Assembly (NCBI RefSeq): GCF_050268245.1
Contig: NZ_JBNNGK010000006.1
Location: 1 to 64,000, forward strand
Source: JBNNGK01 sp050268245
Lineage (GTDB): Bacteria; Pseudomonadota; Gammaproteobacteria; Enterobacterales; Enterobacteriaceae
Length of the DNA stretch: 64,000 bases
Reading direction: 5' to 3'
A program made the position numbers and the translations under genes. Within the stretch, counting starts at the first letter, position 1. Each line of letters opens with the position of its first letter. The notes below the pieces were generated by a model. The model searched no databases. It was not told the origin of the DNA and saw only the letters and a list, made by a program, of their open reading frames with translations. Positions 8,437 through 17,024 of the stretch are shown one piece after another.

Positions 8437-9489
8437 TTATTTCACACTGGTTTGTCTAAACGCAGCCTGGAATGCCGAAACCAAGGCGTCATTCTGCACC
8501 TGAGTCAATGGCTTCCCTTTTGATGCAATAAACTGCAGACTGGTACGGTTATTCAAATCACCGACCTGCAATTTGTAATCGCCTTCGGCCAGTTCAGGAT
8601 CTTTCACGCCTAATGCGTCCCAATCACTGCTGCTCAACGATTTGTAGGTCACTTCAATCGTACCCTGAGGTCGGCTACGGTCGCCCACTTTCATGCCGAG
8701 TTTGGCCAATGCTGGCGGCAGGCGATCCCACACCACGGTGTAAGGTGCGCGAACAATCAGTACCGGCAGGCCGGTGTCGTCTGCGCCGCTCTGTACGTCA
8801 AGCTCGCCAAAGCGGTTAGCGTTCTGGCTGTTTGCCCGAGTGTCCTGCTTATCCAAGCCTTCGGTGATGGCGTTCATCATCATGCCATTATAGCGCTGGA
8901 TGTCGGATGTATTCGTCACCTGCTCAGTTTTACCCTGCTGCTGCAAACCCACCGTTTTCACCACCAGTGCCTGCTGGTAGCCTTGCTGCTGAACGCTGAT
9001 CTGGTAGCGCCCTTCATACTGATTATCTTCATCCAGGCGATTCCATTTCACCCAGTCAGTCGTCAGGGTTTGCCCCGCATCTTGACGTGAAGCGATTGGA
9101 ATATCTTTCGCCTCAAGCAGGCTGACGACTCGCGACCACAGATTCTGGTTTTGCGGACTGTTTTCTAACAGCAGCGTACCGCTGTCGCCCGCATATTGCG
9201 CACGCGACCCGCTCAACAGTGCCAACGGTTGCACGGGCGGACGAATATCCAGCGCTTTCCCGAAGACGCCTTTGGCGGCCACCGGCGGCACCTCGTAATT
9301 ACCATTCTGAATCGGCAAAATCATGCCGGCTGGTGCGCTTAGCGCTTTCAGTGGCGCTGCGTCAAGATAGGCTTCGTCGCCACTGACTTGGCGTTTATAA
9401 CGCTGATCGCTGGAGCATGCTGCCAGCATCATCACCAGCGAGATCCCCACGACCTTTGCTACCATCGACTTTTGCAATGAATAAGCCAT
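8437..9489 (-). CDS. bamC: Outer-membrane assembly lipoprotein BamC
   Basis: Lipoprotein subunit of the BAM complex, which folds and inserts beta-barrel proteins in the outer membrane. The signal peptide ends in the lipobox LAAC with lipidation at C25. The unstructured BamD-binding segment SSDQRYKRQVSGDEAYLDAA is conserved, followed by two helix-grip domains. I use the ATG at 9489, preceded by AAAGGA at good spacing, giving 350 residues; a TTG one codon earlier is unlikely. It lies 17 bases after dapA as in E. coli (formerly nlpB), so dapA-bamC is one operon. Confidence 0.95.
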   Translation of the reverse strand: MAYSLQKSMVAKVVGISLVMMLAACSSDQRYKRQVSGDEAYLDAAPLKALSAPAGMILPIQNGNYEVPPVAAKGVFGKALDIRPPVQPLALLSGSRAQYAGDSGTLLLENSPQNQNLWSRVVSLLEAKDIPIASRQDAGQTLTTDWVKWNRLDEDNQYEGRYQISVQQQGYQQALVVKTVGLQQQGKTEQVTNTSDIQRYNGMMMNAITEGLDKQDTRANSQNANRFGELDVQSGADDTGLPVLIVRAPYTVVWDRLPPALAKLGMKVGDRSRPQGTIEVTYKSLSSSDWDALGVKDPELAEGDYKLQVGDLNNRTSLQFIASKGKPLTQVQNDALVSAFQAAFRQTSVK

Positions 9490-9506
9490 CAAATTTCCTT
9501 TAAATG

Positions 9507-10388
9507 TTACAGCAAACCGGCGCTTTTCAACGCTCGCTCCACGATCGGGCGGGCAGCGTCGGTCAGTGGCGTCATCGGCAGACGCAGCGTATCGGTTGCC
9601 ATCAATCCCAATGCCTTACAGGCCCATTTCACCGGAATAGGGTTTGCTTCTACGAACAAATCCTGATGCAACGGCATCAAGCGTTGATTTAAACGACGGG
9701 CTTCGGCGAAGTTCCCCTGCGCCGCCAATTGGCAAAGCTGCGCCATTTCACGCGCGGCCACGTTGGCCGTAACGGAGATCACCCCTTTGCCACCCAGTTG
9801 CATGAAGTCCAGACCGCTGGCGTCATCACCGCTCAGCAAGGAGAAATCTTCATCATCAACCAGCACTTGGATCTGGCTAACCCGGCTTAAGTTCCCTGTT
9901 GCGTCTTTAACAGCAACAATATTCTTAATTTTGGCTAAACGCGCGATGACCGGCGGCAGCATGTCACAACCGGTGCGTGAAGGCACGTTATACAGAATTT
10001 GCGGCAGTTCGGTGCTCTCAGCGATAGCTTTGAAGTGCTGATACAGCCCTTCCTGAGTCGGTTTATTGTAGTAAGGCGTTACCGTCAGACAGCCGACAAC
10101 GCCGGTATCGTTAAAGCGCTGAGTAAGCGAAATGGCTTCGGCCGTGGCATTCGCCCCGGTACCCGCAATCACCGGAATACGGCCGTCGGCCAGCTCCAGC
10201 GTTTGCAAAACCACGTCCACATGCTCATCATGCGCCAGGGTTGCAGATTCGCCGGTCGTCCCTACGGATACGATAGCCGAGGTTCCGCTGGCGACATGAT
10301 AATCAATCAGTTTTTTTAAGCTCGCACGATCGACAGCACCTTTGTCGTCCATCGGCGTAACCAGTGCGACTATACTTCCCGTAAACAT
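9507..10388 (-). CDS. dapA: 4-hydroxy-tetrahydrodipicolinate synthase
   Basis: First committed enzyme of the diaminopimelate/lysine pathway: it condenses pyruvate with aspartate semialdehyde. The TIM-barrel signatures are complete: GTTGES (T44-T45), YNVPSRTG (Y133, R138) and VAVKDATG with Schiff-base lysine K161. Its 293 residues compare with 292 in E. coli. GAGGGGACGG lies just ahead of the ATG. It is divergent from gcvR across 339 bases that contain a repeat-like element. Together with dapE, the window holds two steps of the same pathway. Confidence 0.97.
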   Translation of the reverse strand: MFTGSIVALVTPMDDKGAVDRASLKKLIDYHVASGTSAIVSVGTTGESATLAHDEHVDVVLQTLELADGRIPVIAGTGANATAEAISLTQRFNDTGVVGCLTVTPYYNKPTQEGLYQHFKAIAESTELPQILYNVPSRTGCDMLPPVIARLAKIKNIVAVKDATGNLSRVSQIQVLVDDEDFSLLSGDDASGLDFMQLGGKGVISVTANVAAREMAQLCQLAAQGNFAEARRLNQRLMPLHQDLFVEANPIPVKWACKALGLMATDTLRLPMTPLTDAARPIVERALKSAGLL

Positions 10389-10727
10389 TGGCCGTCCCCT
10401 CTACAAACAAGTCACTCATGGTACTTTTGCTGCCTATCCAAAAGCAAGCAAACAACTGTGTTGTAAGCGCTTGGCAGGCGGTTTTTTTTATGTTTACCTT
10501 GGTATACTCGAAATAATTCGAGTTGCCTCGTGGCGCAGGTCAGTACATCCCAATAAGCTTATCGATGTCAGTAAGGGAAGTCAGTGACCCATCAGCCCGG
10601 CGCGGAGTGAAACGCTGTTGGCTGCGCCCCTTAGGGCGAGCCCCATTGAATAACGCAATAACTCAGCCCGCAAAACGGCAATTTGAACAATAACGGGTAT
10701 TAACCCATTAAGCACGCAGGAACTCCC
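10389..10727. repeat. dapA-gcvR intergenic region with a palindrome-headed repeat-like block
   Basis: This divergent intergenic region must hold the promoters of dapA and gcvR. From about 10501 it contains TATACTCGAAATAATTCGAG, a palindrome (CTCGAAT/ATTCGAG) that resembles the outer end of ERIC-type elements. The inner part to about 10660 does not match the ERIC core; it has its own short inverted repeat around GCGCCCCTTAGGGCG. I interpret it as an intergenic mobile repeat of unassigned family. GCAGGAACTCCC precedes the gcvR ATG. Confidence 0.4.
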
Positions 10728-11291
10728 ATGTCAGATGAACACTATCTGGTGATTACCGCGCTCGGCGCTGACCGCACCGGTATCGTCAACACCATCACCC
10801 GCCATGTCAGTAGTTGCGGGTGCAATATCGAAGATAGCCGTCTGGCCATGTTGGGCGAAGAATTCACCTTCATCATGCTGCTTTCCGGCAGTTGGAACGC
10901 TATCACGCTGATTGAGTCTACTCTGCCGCAAAAAGGTGCAGAGCTGGATCTGCTGATTGTGATGAAACGCACAAACTCGCAAGAACGGCCCCCGATGCCG
11001 GCCACTGTGTGGGTGCAGGTGGAGGTCAAAGACTCGCCACATATTATCGAGCGTTTTACCGACCTGTTCGATTCCAGCCAGATGAACATTGCAGAACTGG
11101 TGTCGCGTACCCAACCTGCCGAGGACGGCCAACCGCCGCAGCTTTATATTCAGATCACCGCGCACAGCTCCGGCCATCAAGATGCATCGAATATTGAGCA
11201 AGCCTTTCATCGCCTATGTACAGAATTGAATGCGCAAGGCAGTATTAGCGTTGTGAACTATCCACAGCATGATGAGAAAGATGGAGAGTAG
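10728..11291 (+). CDS. gcvR: Glycine cleavage system transcriptional repressor
   Basis: Regulator that represses gcvTHP by binding the activator GcvA when glycine is low; it binds no DNA itself. The protein consists of two ACT domains: the first begins HYLVITALGADRTGIVNTI, the second VQVEVKDSPHIIERFTDLF (about 92-180). Length is 187 residues against 190 in E. coli. The start ATG has an AGGAA site seven bases upstream. The stop lies three bases before the bcp ATG, so gcvR and bcp are co-transcribed. Confidence 0.95.
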   Translation: MSDEHYLVITALGADRTGIVNTITRHVSSCGCNIEDSRLAMLGEEFTFIMLLSGSWNAITLIESTLPQKGAELDLLIVMKRTNSQERPPMPATVWVQVEVKDSPHIIERFTDLFDSSQMNIAELVSRTQPAEDGQPPQLYIQITAHSSGHQDASNIEQAFHRLCTELNAQGSISVVNYPQHDEKDGE

Positions 11292-11293
11292 TG

Positions 11294-11761
11294 ATGAGCC
11301 CATTGAAAGCCGGTGATACAGCGCCAAAATTTAGTTTGCTCGACCAGGACGGCGAGGAAATTAGTTTGGCCGACTTCCAGGGACAGCGAGTGTTGGTTTA
11401 TTTCTATCCCAAGGCGATGACGCCGGGTTGTACGGTGCAAGCCTGCGGCCTGCGGGATAATATGGATGAATTGAAAAAAGCCGGTGTTGAAGTGCTCGGT
11501 ATCAGCACCGACAAACCGGAAAAGCTGTCCCGCTTTGTTGAAAAAGAACTGCTCAACTTCACGTTGCTATCTGATGAGGATCACCATGTGGCGCAGCAGT
11601 TTGGCGTCTGGGGTGAAAAAACCTTCATGGGCAAAACCTATGACGGCATACACCGCATTAGCTTCCTGATCGATGCCAACGGTAACGTTGAAAAGGTGTT
11701 TGATAATTTCAAAACCACCAACCACCACGATATTGTCCTGAGCTACTTGCAAGGCAACTGA
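11294..11761 (+). CDS. bcp: Thioredoxin-dependent thiol peroxidase (bacterioferritin comigratory protein)
   Basis: Peroxiredoxin of the PrxQ type that reduces hydrogen peroxide and organic peroxides with thioredoxin. The peroxidatic cysteine is C46 in AMTPGCTVQACGLRDN and the resolving cysteine C51 follows five residues later, the PrxQ arrangement. I take the ATG at 11294 rather than the GTG one codon earlier because MSPLKAGD aligns with the E. coli MNPLKAGD start; this gives 155 residues. It is directly downstream of gcvR and ends at a strong terminator. Confidence 0.96.
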   Translation: MSPLKAGDTAPKFSLLDQDGEEISLADFQGQRVLVYFYPKAMTPGCTVQACGLRDNMDELKKAGVEVLGISTDKPEKLSRFVEKELLNFTLLSDEDHHVAQQFGVWGEKTFMGKTYDGIHRISFLIDANGNVEKVFDNFKTTNHHDIVLSYLQGN

Positions 11762-11784
11762 GCTATCGGTCGGTCTTGACGCTA

Positions 11785-11815
11785 AAAACCACCTCCAACG
11801 GAGGTGGTTTTTTTA
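11785..11815 (+). terminator. Rho-independent terminator after bcp
   Basis: ACCACCTCC-AAC-GGAGGTGGT is a perfect nine-pair stem with a three-base loop, followed by TTTTTTTATT. Confidence 0.93.
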
Positions 11816-11881
11816 TTGTGCCATTCGGTTTGGCTGAATATCATGATGATGTCAGCCACCGCTATCGCGTCTCCGGGGCGT

Positions 11882-12955
11882 TCATTGCTCTTTTTCAACG
11901 TCGAGCAACATATCATCAGGCCAGGCATGGATAACCGCTTTCACCAACGTCGCCAGTGGGATGGCAAAAAATACGCCCCAAAATCCCCACAGCCCGCCGA
12001 AAATGATCACCGATAGGATAATCACCAGCGGATGCAGATTTACCGCCTCAGAGAACAGGAGAGGTACCAACAGGTTGCCGTCCAGTGCCTGAACAATCAA
12101 ATAGGCAATAATTAACGTCCAGAAATCTGCGCCCACGCCCCATTGGAACATCGCCACCACCACCACCGGGATAGTGACCAACGCCGCCCCGATGTAGGGG
12201 ATCAGTACCGATAACCCGACCAACACCGCTAACAATAACGAGTAACGCATATCCAGAATAAAGAACACCAGATAAGTCACGATACCGACGATCACCATTT
12301 CCATCACCTTACCACGTATGTAGTTGGTGATTTGCTGATTCATCTCAATCCACACCTGCCCAGCCAGCCCACGGTTACGCGGCAACACGCGCCGCACCGC
12401 GTTCAACATCTGCTCTTTGTCTTTTAGCAGGAAAAACACCATCAATGGCACCAGAACCAGGTAAATCGCCAGGGTCAGCAACCCCACCAGCGAGGCCAGT
12501 GAAAACTTAACCACCGAGTCGCCCATCCCAGAAAGCCGAGTGCGCAAATTGTCTACCATCATGTCAATGATGCCAGCATCCACCAGCGCCGGATAACGCT
12601 GCGGCAACGTGGCGGCGTAATTATAAAATTGATTCACCATACCGGGTAAATCGGTCATCAGATTGATGCCCTGTTGCCAAGCCGTTGGCGCCACCACGAA
12701 CACCAACAACAAACTGATACCCGCAAAAACAACCAGCACCATACTCGCCGCCCAAGTGCGCGAGCATCCCACCCGTTGTAAACGGGCGGTCGGCCATTCC
12801 AGCAGGTAGGCCAGCACAATCGCCACCAAAAGTGGCGTCAGAATGCCATGAAAAAAGTAGAGAATGCAGAATCCAGCCAGCAGAATCACCAAGAGCGCGA
12901 TGGCTTGCGGATCGGTGAAGCGACGGCGGTACCACTGTAATAACATCTCCAACAT
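11882..12955 (-). CDS. perM: AI-2E/PerM-family membrane permease
   Basis: Inner-membrane protein of the AI-2 exporter-like (TqsA/PerM) family; the substrate of PerM is not known. Residues MLEMLLQWYRRRF begin exactly as in E. coli PerM, and AAGGAG lies nine bases before this ATG, so I use it and reject a longer frame starting 69 bases upstream. The 357-residue protein has about eight hydrophobic segments and the family's typical C-terminal PLLVPLLFSEAVNLHPLVII region. It is divergent from bepA. The pairing of perM and bepA is conserved in E. coli. Confidence 0.93.
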   Translation of the reverse strand: MLEMLLQWYRRRFTDPQAIALLVILLAGFCILYFFHGILTPLLVAIVLAYLLEWPTARLQRVGCSRTWAASMVLVVFAGISLLLVFVVAPTAWQQGINLMTDLPGMVNQFYNYAATLPQRYPALVDAGIIDMMVDNLRTRLSGMGDSVVKFSLASLVGLLTLAIYLVLVPLMVFFLLKDKEQMLNAVRRVLPRNRGLAGQVWIEMNQQITNYIRGKVMEMVIVGIVTYLVFFILDMRYSLLLAVLVGLSVLIPYIGAALVTIPVVVVAMFQWGVGADFWTLIIAYLIVQALDGNLLVPLLFSEAVNLHPLVIILSVIIFGGLWGFWGVFFAIPLATLVKAVIHAWPDDMLLDVEKEQ

Positions 12956-13368
12956 CAGAGAGTGCTCCTTGATTCCATAAATGAGGATCGTTGTCCGCCT
13001 TTTCCTTGGCGGCCCAGCGGGCATGACATTATTATTTGTTTCAACACAATGTTAGCCCGAAATTCCTTGGGCAAAAGTTTCATTGTGACTCACGGCTGAC
13101 TATGATGTGATGGTTCGACATCAGCGATGTGCTAGCCCCGTCATATTTCGTGTTGCCGGTTTTGAGCCACAGGCGCGTAAATCCGTCGTCGACCGGTTTA
13201 TCGCGCAATAGCCGCCGTAAAGCAACGCGAATGATTGAGGAACATCACCGTTTTTGTGAATCCACAGACATTCGAGCTGATTGTACTGGAGAGTCCGGCA
13301 CGGAAGAAGAACTCTTATCTGAGATAGGCGTCCTAGTTACTACGACATCATGAGGGATACCCCAGACT
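12956..13368. other. Divergent perM-bepA intergenic region
   Basis: 413 bases between the two divergent starts. It must carry both promoters, but I could not single out convincing -35/-10 pairs by eye. The short open frames here have no ribosome sites or recognisable products. No repeat or hairpin of note was seen. Confidence 0.4.
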
Positions 13369-14838
13369 ATGACCACCCGGTTGACCAAAACAGCGATTGC
13401 AGTTCTGTTTCTCGGTACGCTCAGTTCCACTGCGGTGGTTCCCGTCAATGCAGAAACGCAGGATCGATTGCCGGATATCGGCACAACGGCGGGCGGCACC
13501 TTAAGCATCGGTCAAGAGTTGGCCATGGGCGATTTTTACGTACGCCAACTGCGTGCCAGCGCGCCGTTGGTGAACGACCCATTACTGACCACTTACATTA
13601 ACCAACTGGGTAACCGGTTGGTGGCAAGCGCTTATTCAGTACGCACACCATTCCACTTCTTTTTAGTGCGAAACGATGAAATTAACGCCTTTGCCTTCTT
13701 CGGGGGCAACGTCGTCTTGCACTCGGCACTGTTTCGTGAAACTGACGATGAAAGCCAGTTGGCATCGGTACTCGCGCACGAAATCTCCCACGTTACCCAG
13801 CGCCACCTGGCGCGCGCGATGGAAGATCAGCAACGCAATGCCCCGCTGACGTGGGTCGGCGCACTCGGTTCCATTTTGCTGGCGATGGCGAACCCCACCA
13901 TGGGGATGGCAGCGCTAAGCGGCACGATGGCCGGCACTCAACAAGGCATGATCAGCTTTACCCAATCGAACGAACAGGAAGCTGACCGCATCGGCATCCA
14001 GGTGCTACAACGTGCCGGATTCGATCCGCAAGCGATGCCTGGGTTTATGCAAAAGCTGGCCGATCAGGCGCGTTACGCGTCTAAACCGCCAGAAATGCTG
14101 CTTACGCACCCCTTACCGGACAGCCGTCTTTCCGATGCCCGTAACCGTGCAAACCAGATGCGCCACTCTATTGTCCATTCCACGCAAGATTATTACCTGG
14201 CCAAAGTCCGTGCGCTGGGAATGTACAGCACCAAAGGCTACGGGCTGTCGGAAGAGTTACTGGAAACCTACAGCAAGGGAAACGCACGTCAGCAAATGGC
14301 CGCCAAATACGGGCGGGCGATTCTCTTTTACGAAGCGAAAAAGTACGATAACGCTCGCAAGATCATTCAACCTCTGCTGGCTAAAGACAGTAACAACGTT
14401 TGGTTACTGGATTTAATGACAGACATCGATCTGGGCCAGAAGCGGGCATCGCACGCTATTGCGCGGTTGCAGGCCGCCAACGCGTTGCAAAGCAACAACC
14501 CGGTGTTGCAACTTAACCTGGCCAATGCTTACGTAGAAGGGGGGCAGCCAGCGCAGGCCTCGAAGATCCTTAATCGCTATACCTTCACGCATCCGAATGA
14601 TCCAAACGGTTGGGATTTACTGGCTCAGGCCAGCGCTGCACAAGGGTTACGTGATGAGGAGCTCTCCGCCCGGGCCGAAAGCTTGGCGCTAGCTGGGCAA
14701 CTGGATCAATCTATCAGCTTGCTCAGCAATGCCAGTTCACTGCAAAAACTCGGCAGCCTGAAACAAGCGCGCTATGACGCGCGCATCGACCAATTACGCC
14801 AACTGCAACAACGTTTCCGCCAATTTCAGCGCGGTTGA
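13369..14838 (+). CDS. bepA: Periplasmic beta-barrel assembly-enhancing protease BepA
   Basis: Periplasmic M48 zinc metalloprotease and chaperone that helps LptD and other outer-membrane proteins fold at the BAM complex and degrades stalled ones. An N-terminal signal peptide runs to about NAE (cleavage near residue 28). The zinc motif HEISH (H137, E138, H141) lies in the protease domain, with the third ligand region QSNEQEADRIG near 205. Tetratricopeptide repeats fill the C-terminal third from about residue 310. Length is 489 residues against 487 in E. coli. It is followed after nine to eighteen bases by yfgD. Confidence 0.95.
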   Translation: MTTRLTKTAIAVLFLGTLSSTAVVPVNAETQDRLPDIGTTAGGTLSIGQELAMGDFYVRQLRASAPLVNDPLLTTYINQLGNRLVASAYSVRTPFHFFLVRNDEINAFAFFGGNVVLHSALFRETDDESQLASVLAHEISHVTQRHLARAMEDQQRNAPLTWVGALGSILLAMANPTMGMAALSGTMAGTQQGMISFTQSNEQEADRIGIQVLQRAGFDPQAMPGFMQKLADQARYASKPPEMLLTHPLPDSRLSDARNRANQMRHSIVHSTQDYYLAKVRALGMYSTKGYGLSEELLETYSKGNARQQMAAKYGRAILFYEAKKYDNARKIIQPLLAKDSNNVWLLDLMTDIDLGQKRASHAIARLQAANALQSNNPVLQLNLANAYVEGGQPAQASKILNRYTFTHPNDPNGWDLLAQASAAQGLRDEELSARAESLALAGQLDQSISLLSNASSLQKLGSLKQARYDARIDQLRQLQQRFRQFQRG

Positions 14839-14856
14839 TTTTAAGGAATGAACACG

Positions 14857-15210
14857 ATGCAAGACGTCACGATGTACCACAATCCACGCTGCTCCAAGAG
14901 CCGCGAAACGCTCGCGTTACTCCAACAGCACGGCGTGGAACCCAATATCGTATTATATCTGGACACCCCGCCGTCGCTGGAACAGTTACGCACGTTGTTG
15001 CAACAACTGGGGTTCAGCTCGGCGCGTGAGCTGATGCGTAAAAAAGAAGATCGGTACAAAGAACTGGAACTCGCGGATGAGAACCTGAGCGAACAGCAAC
15101 TGCTGCAAGCGATGGTGGATAACCCTAAATTGATCGAACGCCCCATCGTCGTGAAAAACGGCCAAGCGCGCATCGGTCGCCCACCTGAACAGGTGCTGGA
15201 AATTTTATAA
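14857..15210 (+). CDS. yfgD: ArsC-family reductase YfgD
   Basis: Member of the glutaredoxin-dependent arsenate reductase family. MYHNPRCSKSRETLALL carries the catalytic cysteine, and the RPIVVKNGQARIGRPPE stretch is the conserved anion-binding end. Whether it reduces arsenate or another substrate is not shown. Two starts are possible: ATG at 14848 touches the AAGGA site directly, while ATG at 14857 has it at nine bases, so I choose 14857 (117 residues; E. coli YfgD has 119). It probably forms an operon with bepA and is convergent with hda. Confidence 0.9.
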   Translation: MQDVTMYHNPRCSKSRETLALLQQHGVEPNIVLYLDTPPSLEQLRTLLQQLGFSSARELMRKKEDRYKELELADENLSEQQLLQAMVDNPKLIERPIVVKNGQARIGRPPEQVLEIL

Positions 15211-15243
15211 CGTGCCGGGAGCCGCGCTCGCTATCGGGGGCGG

Positions 15244-15945
15244 CTACAGCCCCAAGATCTCTTTCACAAAGGGGATGGTGAGTTTACGCTGGGCGGTGAT
15301 CGACGCACGATCAAGCTGATCCAGCGTCATAAACAACGTGCGCATTTCGCGATCCAGTCTTTTCAGCAAGAAACGCCCCACATCCTCCGGCAGCTCAAAA
15401 CCGCGTAGCTTGGCACGCAATTGTAGCGCCAACAGTTTTTCTTCATCAGAGAGCGGTTGCAGCTTGTAGATTTGCCCCCAGTCGAGGCGAGAAGCCAAAT
15501 CCGGCAAATAGAGATTTAACTGACGTGGCGGGCGATCGCCGGTGATGAACAACCGCGTACGACCGGTTTCGAGAATGCGGTTATACAGATTGAAGATCGC
15601 CATCTCCCACTCTTCATCACCCGCAATACATTCAATATTATCGATACATACCAGCGCCAGTTGCTCCATGCCATCCAACACTTCAGGCACGAAATACGCT
15701 CGCTTATCCAGCGGCACATAGCCAACGGCCTCGCCGCACTGGGAAAGTTCGGCGCAGGCCGCATGCAGTAAGTGGCTACGCCCCCCGCCTTCGCGCGACC
15801 AGAAATAAATATAACTGCCATGTTCTTGGCGAACGGCGGATTGGATCGCCGCTAACAGGGATGGGTTCTCACCCGGATAAAAACTGGCGAAAGTCTCATC
15901 ATCAGGGAGATAAAGTGGCAGTGACAACTGTGCCGGCGTATTCAG
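15244..15945 (-). CDS. hda: DnaA inactivator Hda, probable CTG start
   Basis: Replication regulator that, with the DNA-loaded beta clamp, stimulates hydrolysis of DnaA-bound ATP (RIDA) to prevent over-initiation. The clamp-binding motif QLSLPL is at the N-terminus, followed by one AAA+ domain similar to DnaA domain III, including VCIDNIECIAGDEEWE (Walker B) and GDRPPRQLNLYLPDLASRL (with arginine finger). E. coli Hda is known to initiate at CTG. Here the equivalent codon is CTG at 15945, followed by AATACGCCG and preceded by GAGGTG six bases away; the alternative is an in-frame TTG at 15960. The choice of CTG is inference from this ribosome site and the E. coli case. Confidence 0.9.
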   Translation of the reverse strand: MNTPAQLSLPLYLPDDETFASFYPGENPSLLAAIQSAVRQEHGSYIYFWSREGGGRSHLLHAACAELSQCGEAVGYVPLDKRAYFVPEVLDGMEQLALVCIDNIECIAGDEEWEMAIFNLYNRILETGRTRLFITGDRPPRQLNLYLPDLASRLDWGQIYKLQPLSDEEKLLALQLRAKLRGFELPEDVGRFLLKRLDREMRTLFMTLDQLDRASITAQRKLTIPFVKEILGL

Positions 15946-16181
15946 AAGCACCTCAACCAAAACTGGCAGGAAAACATCAGCAGTCTAACACATAAAACCG
16001 GTACTGTTGAACCGACAGGATTTTATGCCGTAATAGTGAGCAAAGCGCTAACCAAACGCCCGCCGATAACCCTTAAACCCAGAAAAACGCTGCGAGCAAT
16101 TTGTATTTTTTCGTAAACCTGTCCTAGTATGAAGTGGCAAAAAACCATTTCCACCTTTTCGTTCATGTAAGGACTTAAACA

Positions 16182-16706
16182 ATGAAATCATGGAATAAAG
16201 TACTACTGGCCTCCATCATCGGCTTATTGGTTGCAGGGTGCGATGACGCCTCTGACATGGACACAAAACTGGACAAGGCCAAAGAAAGCGCGGAGCAAAT
16301 GAAAGATGCCGCGGCTGACAAAGCAGAACAACTGACCGATAGCGCCAAAGCCAAAGCGGAAGAGCTTAAAAAGGAAGCGTCGGCGCAAGCAGATAAGTTG
16401 AAAGAGCAAGCTTCATCACTAAAAGATGATGCCGATAAACACGCTGATGCCCTCACTGATGATGCTAAAGCCAAGGCTGATGCCATCAAACAGGACGTGG
16501 ATGAACAAAGCCAGAAAATGATTGATCAGGCTAAAGACATCAAAAACGACGCAGTGAGCAGCGCCAACAACCTGAGCGATCAGGCAAAAGATAAGGCTGC
16601 GCAAATGAAGCAAAGCATGGATGATAAAATGCAAGATATGCAAAACCATGTTAATGACAAGGCGCATACCAACGAACCACAACCCGCAGAATCAACCGAT
16701 CAATAA
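16182..16706 (+). CDS. Lipoprotein with LEA-like/amphipathic helical repeats
   Basis: Predicted lipoprotein of 174 residues. The signal peptide MKSWNKVLLASIIGLLVAGC ends in the lipobox LVAGC with C20 lipidated, followed by DD, which could act as an inner-membrane retention signal. The mature part is almost wholly Lys/Ala/Asp/Glu/Gln, with repeating units of the pattern AKAKAEELKKEASAQADKLK, like group-3 LEA or apolipoprotein-type amphipathic helices. It is probably one long helix or coiled coil. Function unknown; a stress-protective or envelope-spacer role is only a guess. GTAAGGAC lies upstream of the ATG. A hairpin follows the gene. Confidence 0.85.
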   Translation: MKSWNKVLLASIIGLLVAGCDDASDMDTKLDKAKESAEQMKDAAADKAEQLTDSAKAKAEELKKEASAQADKLKEQASSLKDDADKHADALTDDAKAKADAIKQDVDEQSQKMIDQAKDIKNDAVSSANNLSDQAKDKAAQMKQSMDDKMQDMQNHVNDKAHTNEPQPAESTDQ

Positions 16707-16722
16707 TCGTTCATATCACACC

Positions 16723-16765
16723 TTAATGCCGTTCAGTTAAGCCTGAGCGGCATTAAGCGCCGTTT
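16723..16765 (+). terminator. Hairpin terminator after the LEA-like lipoprotein gene
   Basis: AATGCCGTTCAG pairs with CTGAGCGGCATT (one G-U) around the loop TTAAGC. The T-rich run CGTTTTCTC follows only after a short gap, so efficiency is uncertain. Confidence 0.6.
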
Positions 16766-17024
16766 TCTCACACCGGCTAAGTCCGCTTTACTCTACCAAA
16801 CATGCGCGTCTTTGCGACCTTTGCTCTCAGGGTAGTCGGACGCAGATACCGATAGCCGGCGCCTCTGTTCGCCTTACCTCAACCGGCCCTCCGTTGCCGA
16901 TTGCTCGAAACACCGTTGCCTTGCTCGGCAGCGCAAACTCAACCGCCGAATCTATTGACCGATGCGGCAAAGCGGGCGGTTCGATAAGCGCCATGAACGG
17001 CATCACCGCCTTTTTCACAAGCGA
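16766..17024. other. Gap between lipoprotein gene and uraA 3' end
   Basis: About 260 bases downstream of both convergent genes. I see no gene with a credible start, no clear repeat and no strong terminator for uraA. Confidence 0.4.

Noticed and set aside
10731..11210. A 159-codon reverse open frame opposite gcvR
   Set aside because: gcvR matches its family along the full length; the antisense frame shows no motif and no start signals.
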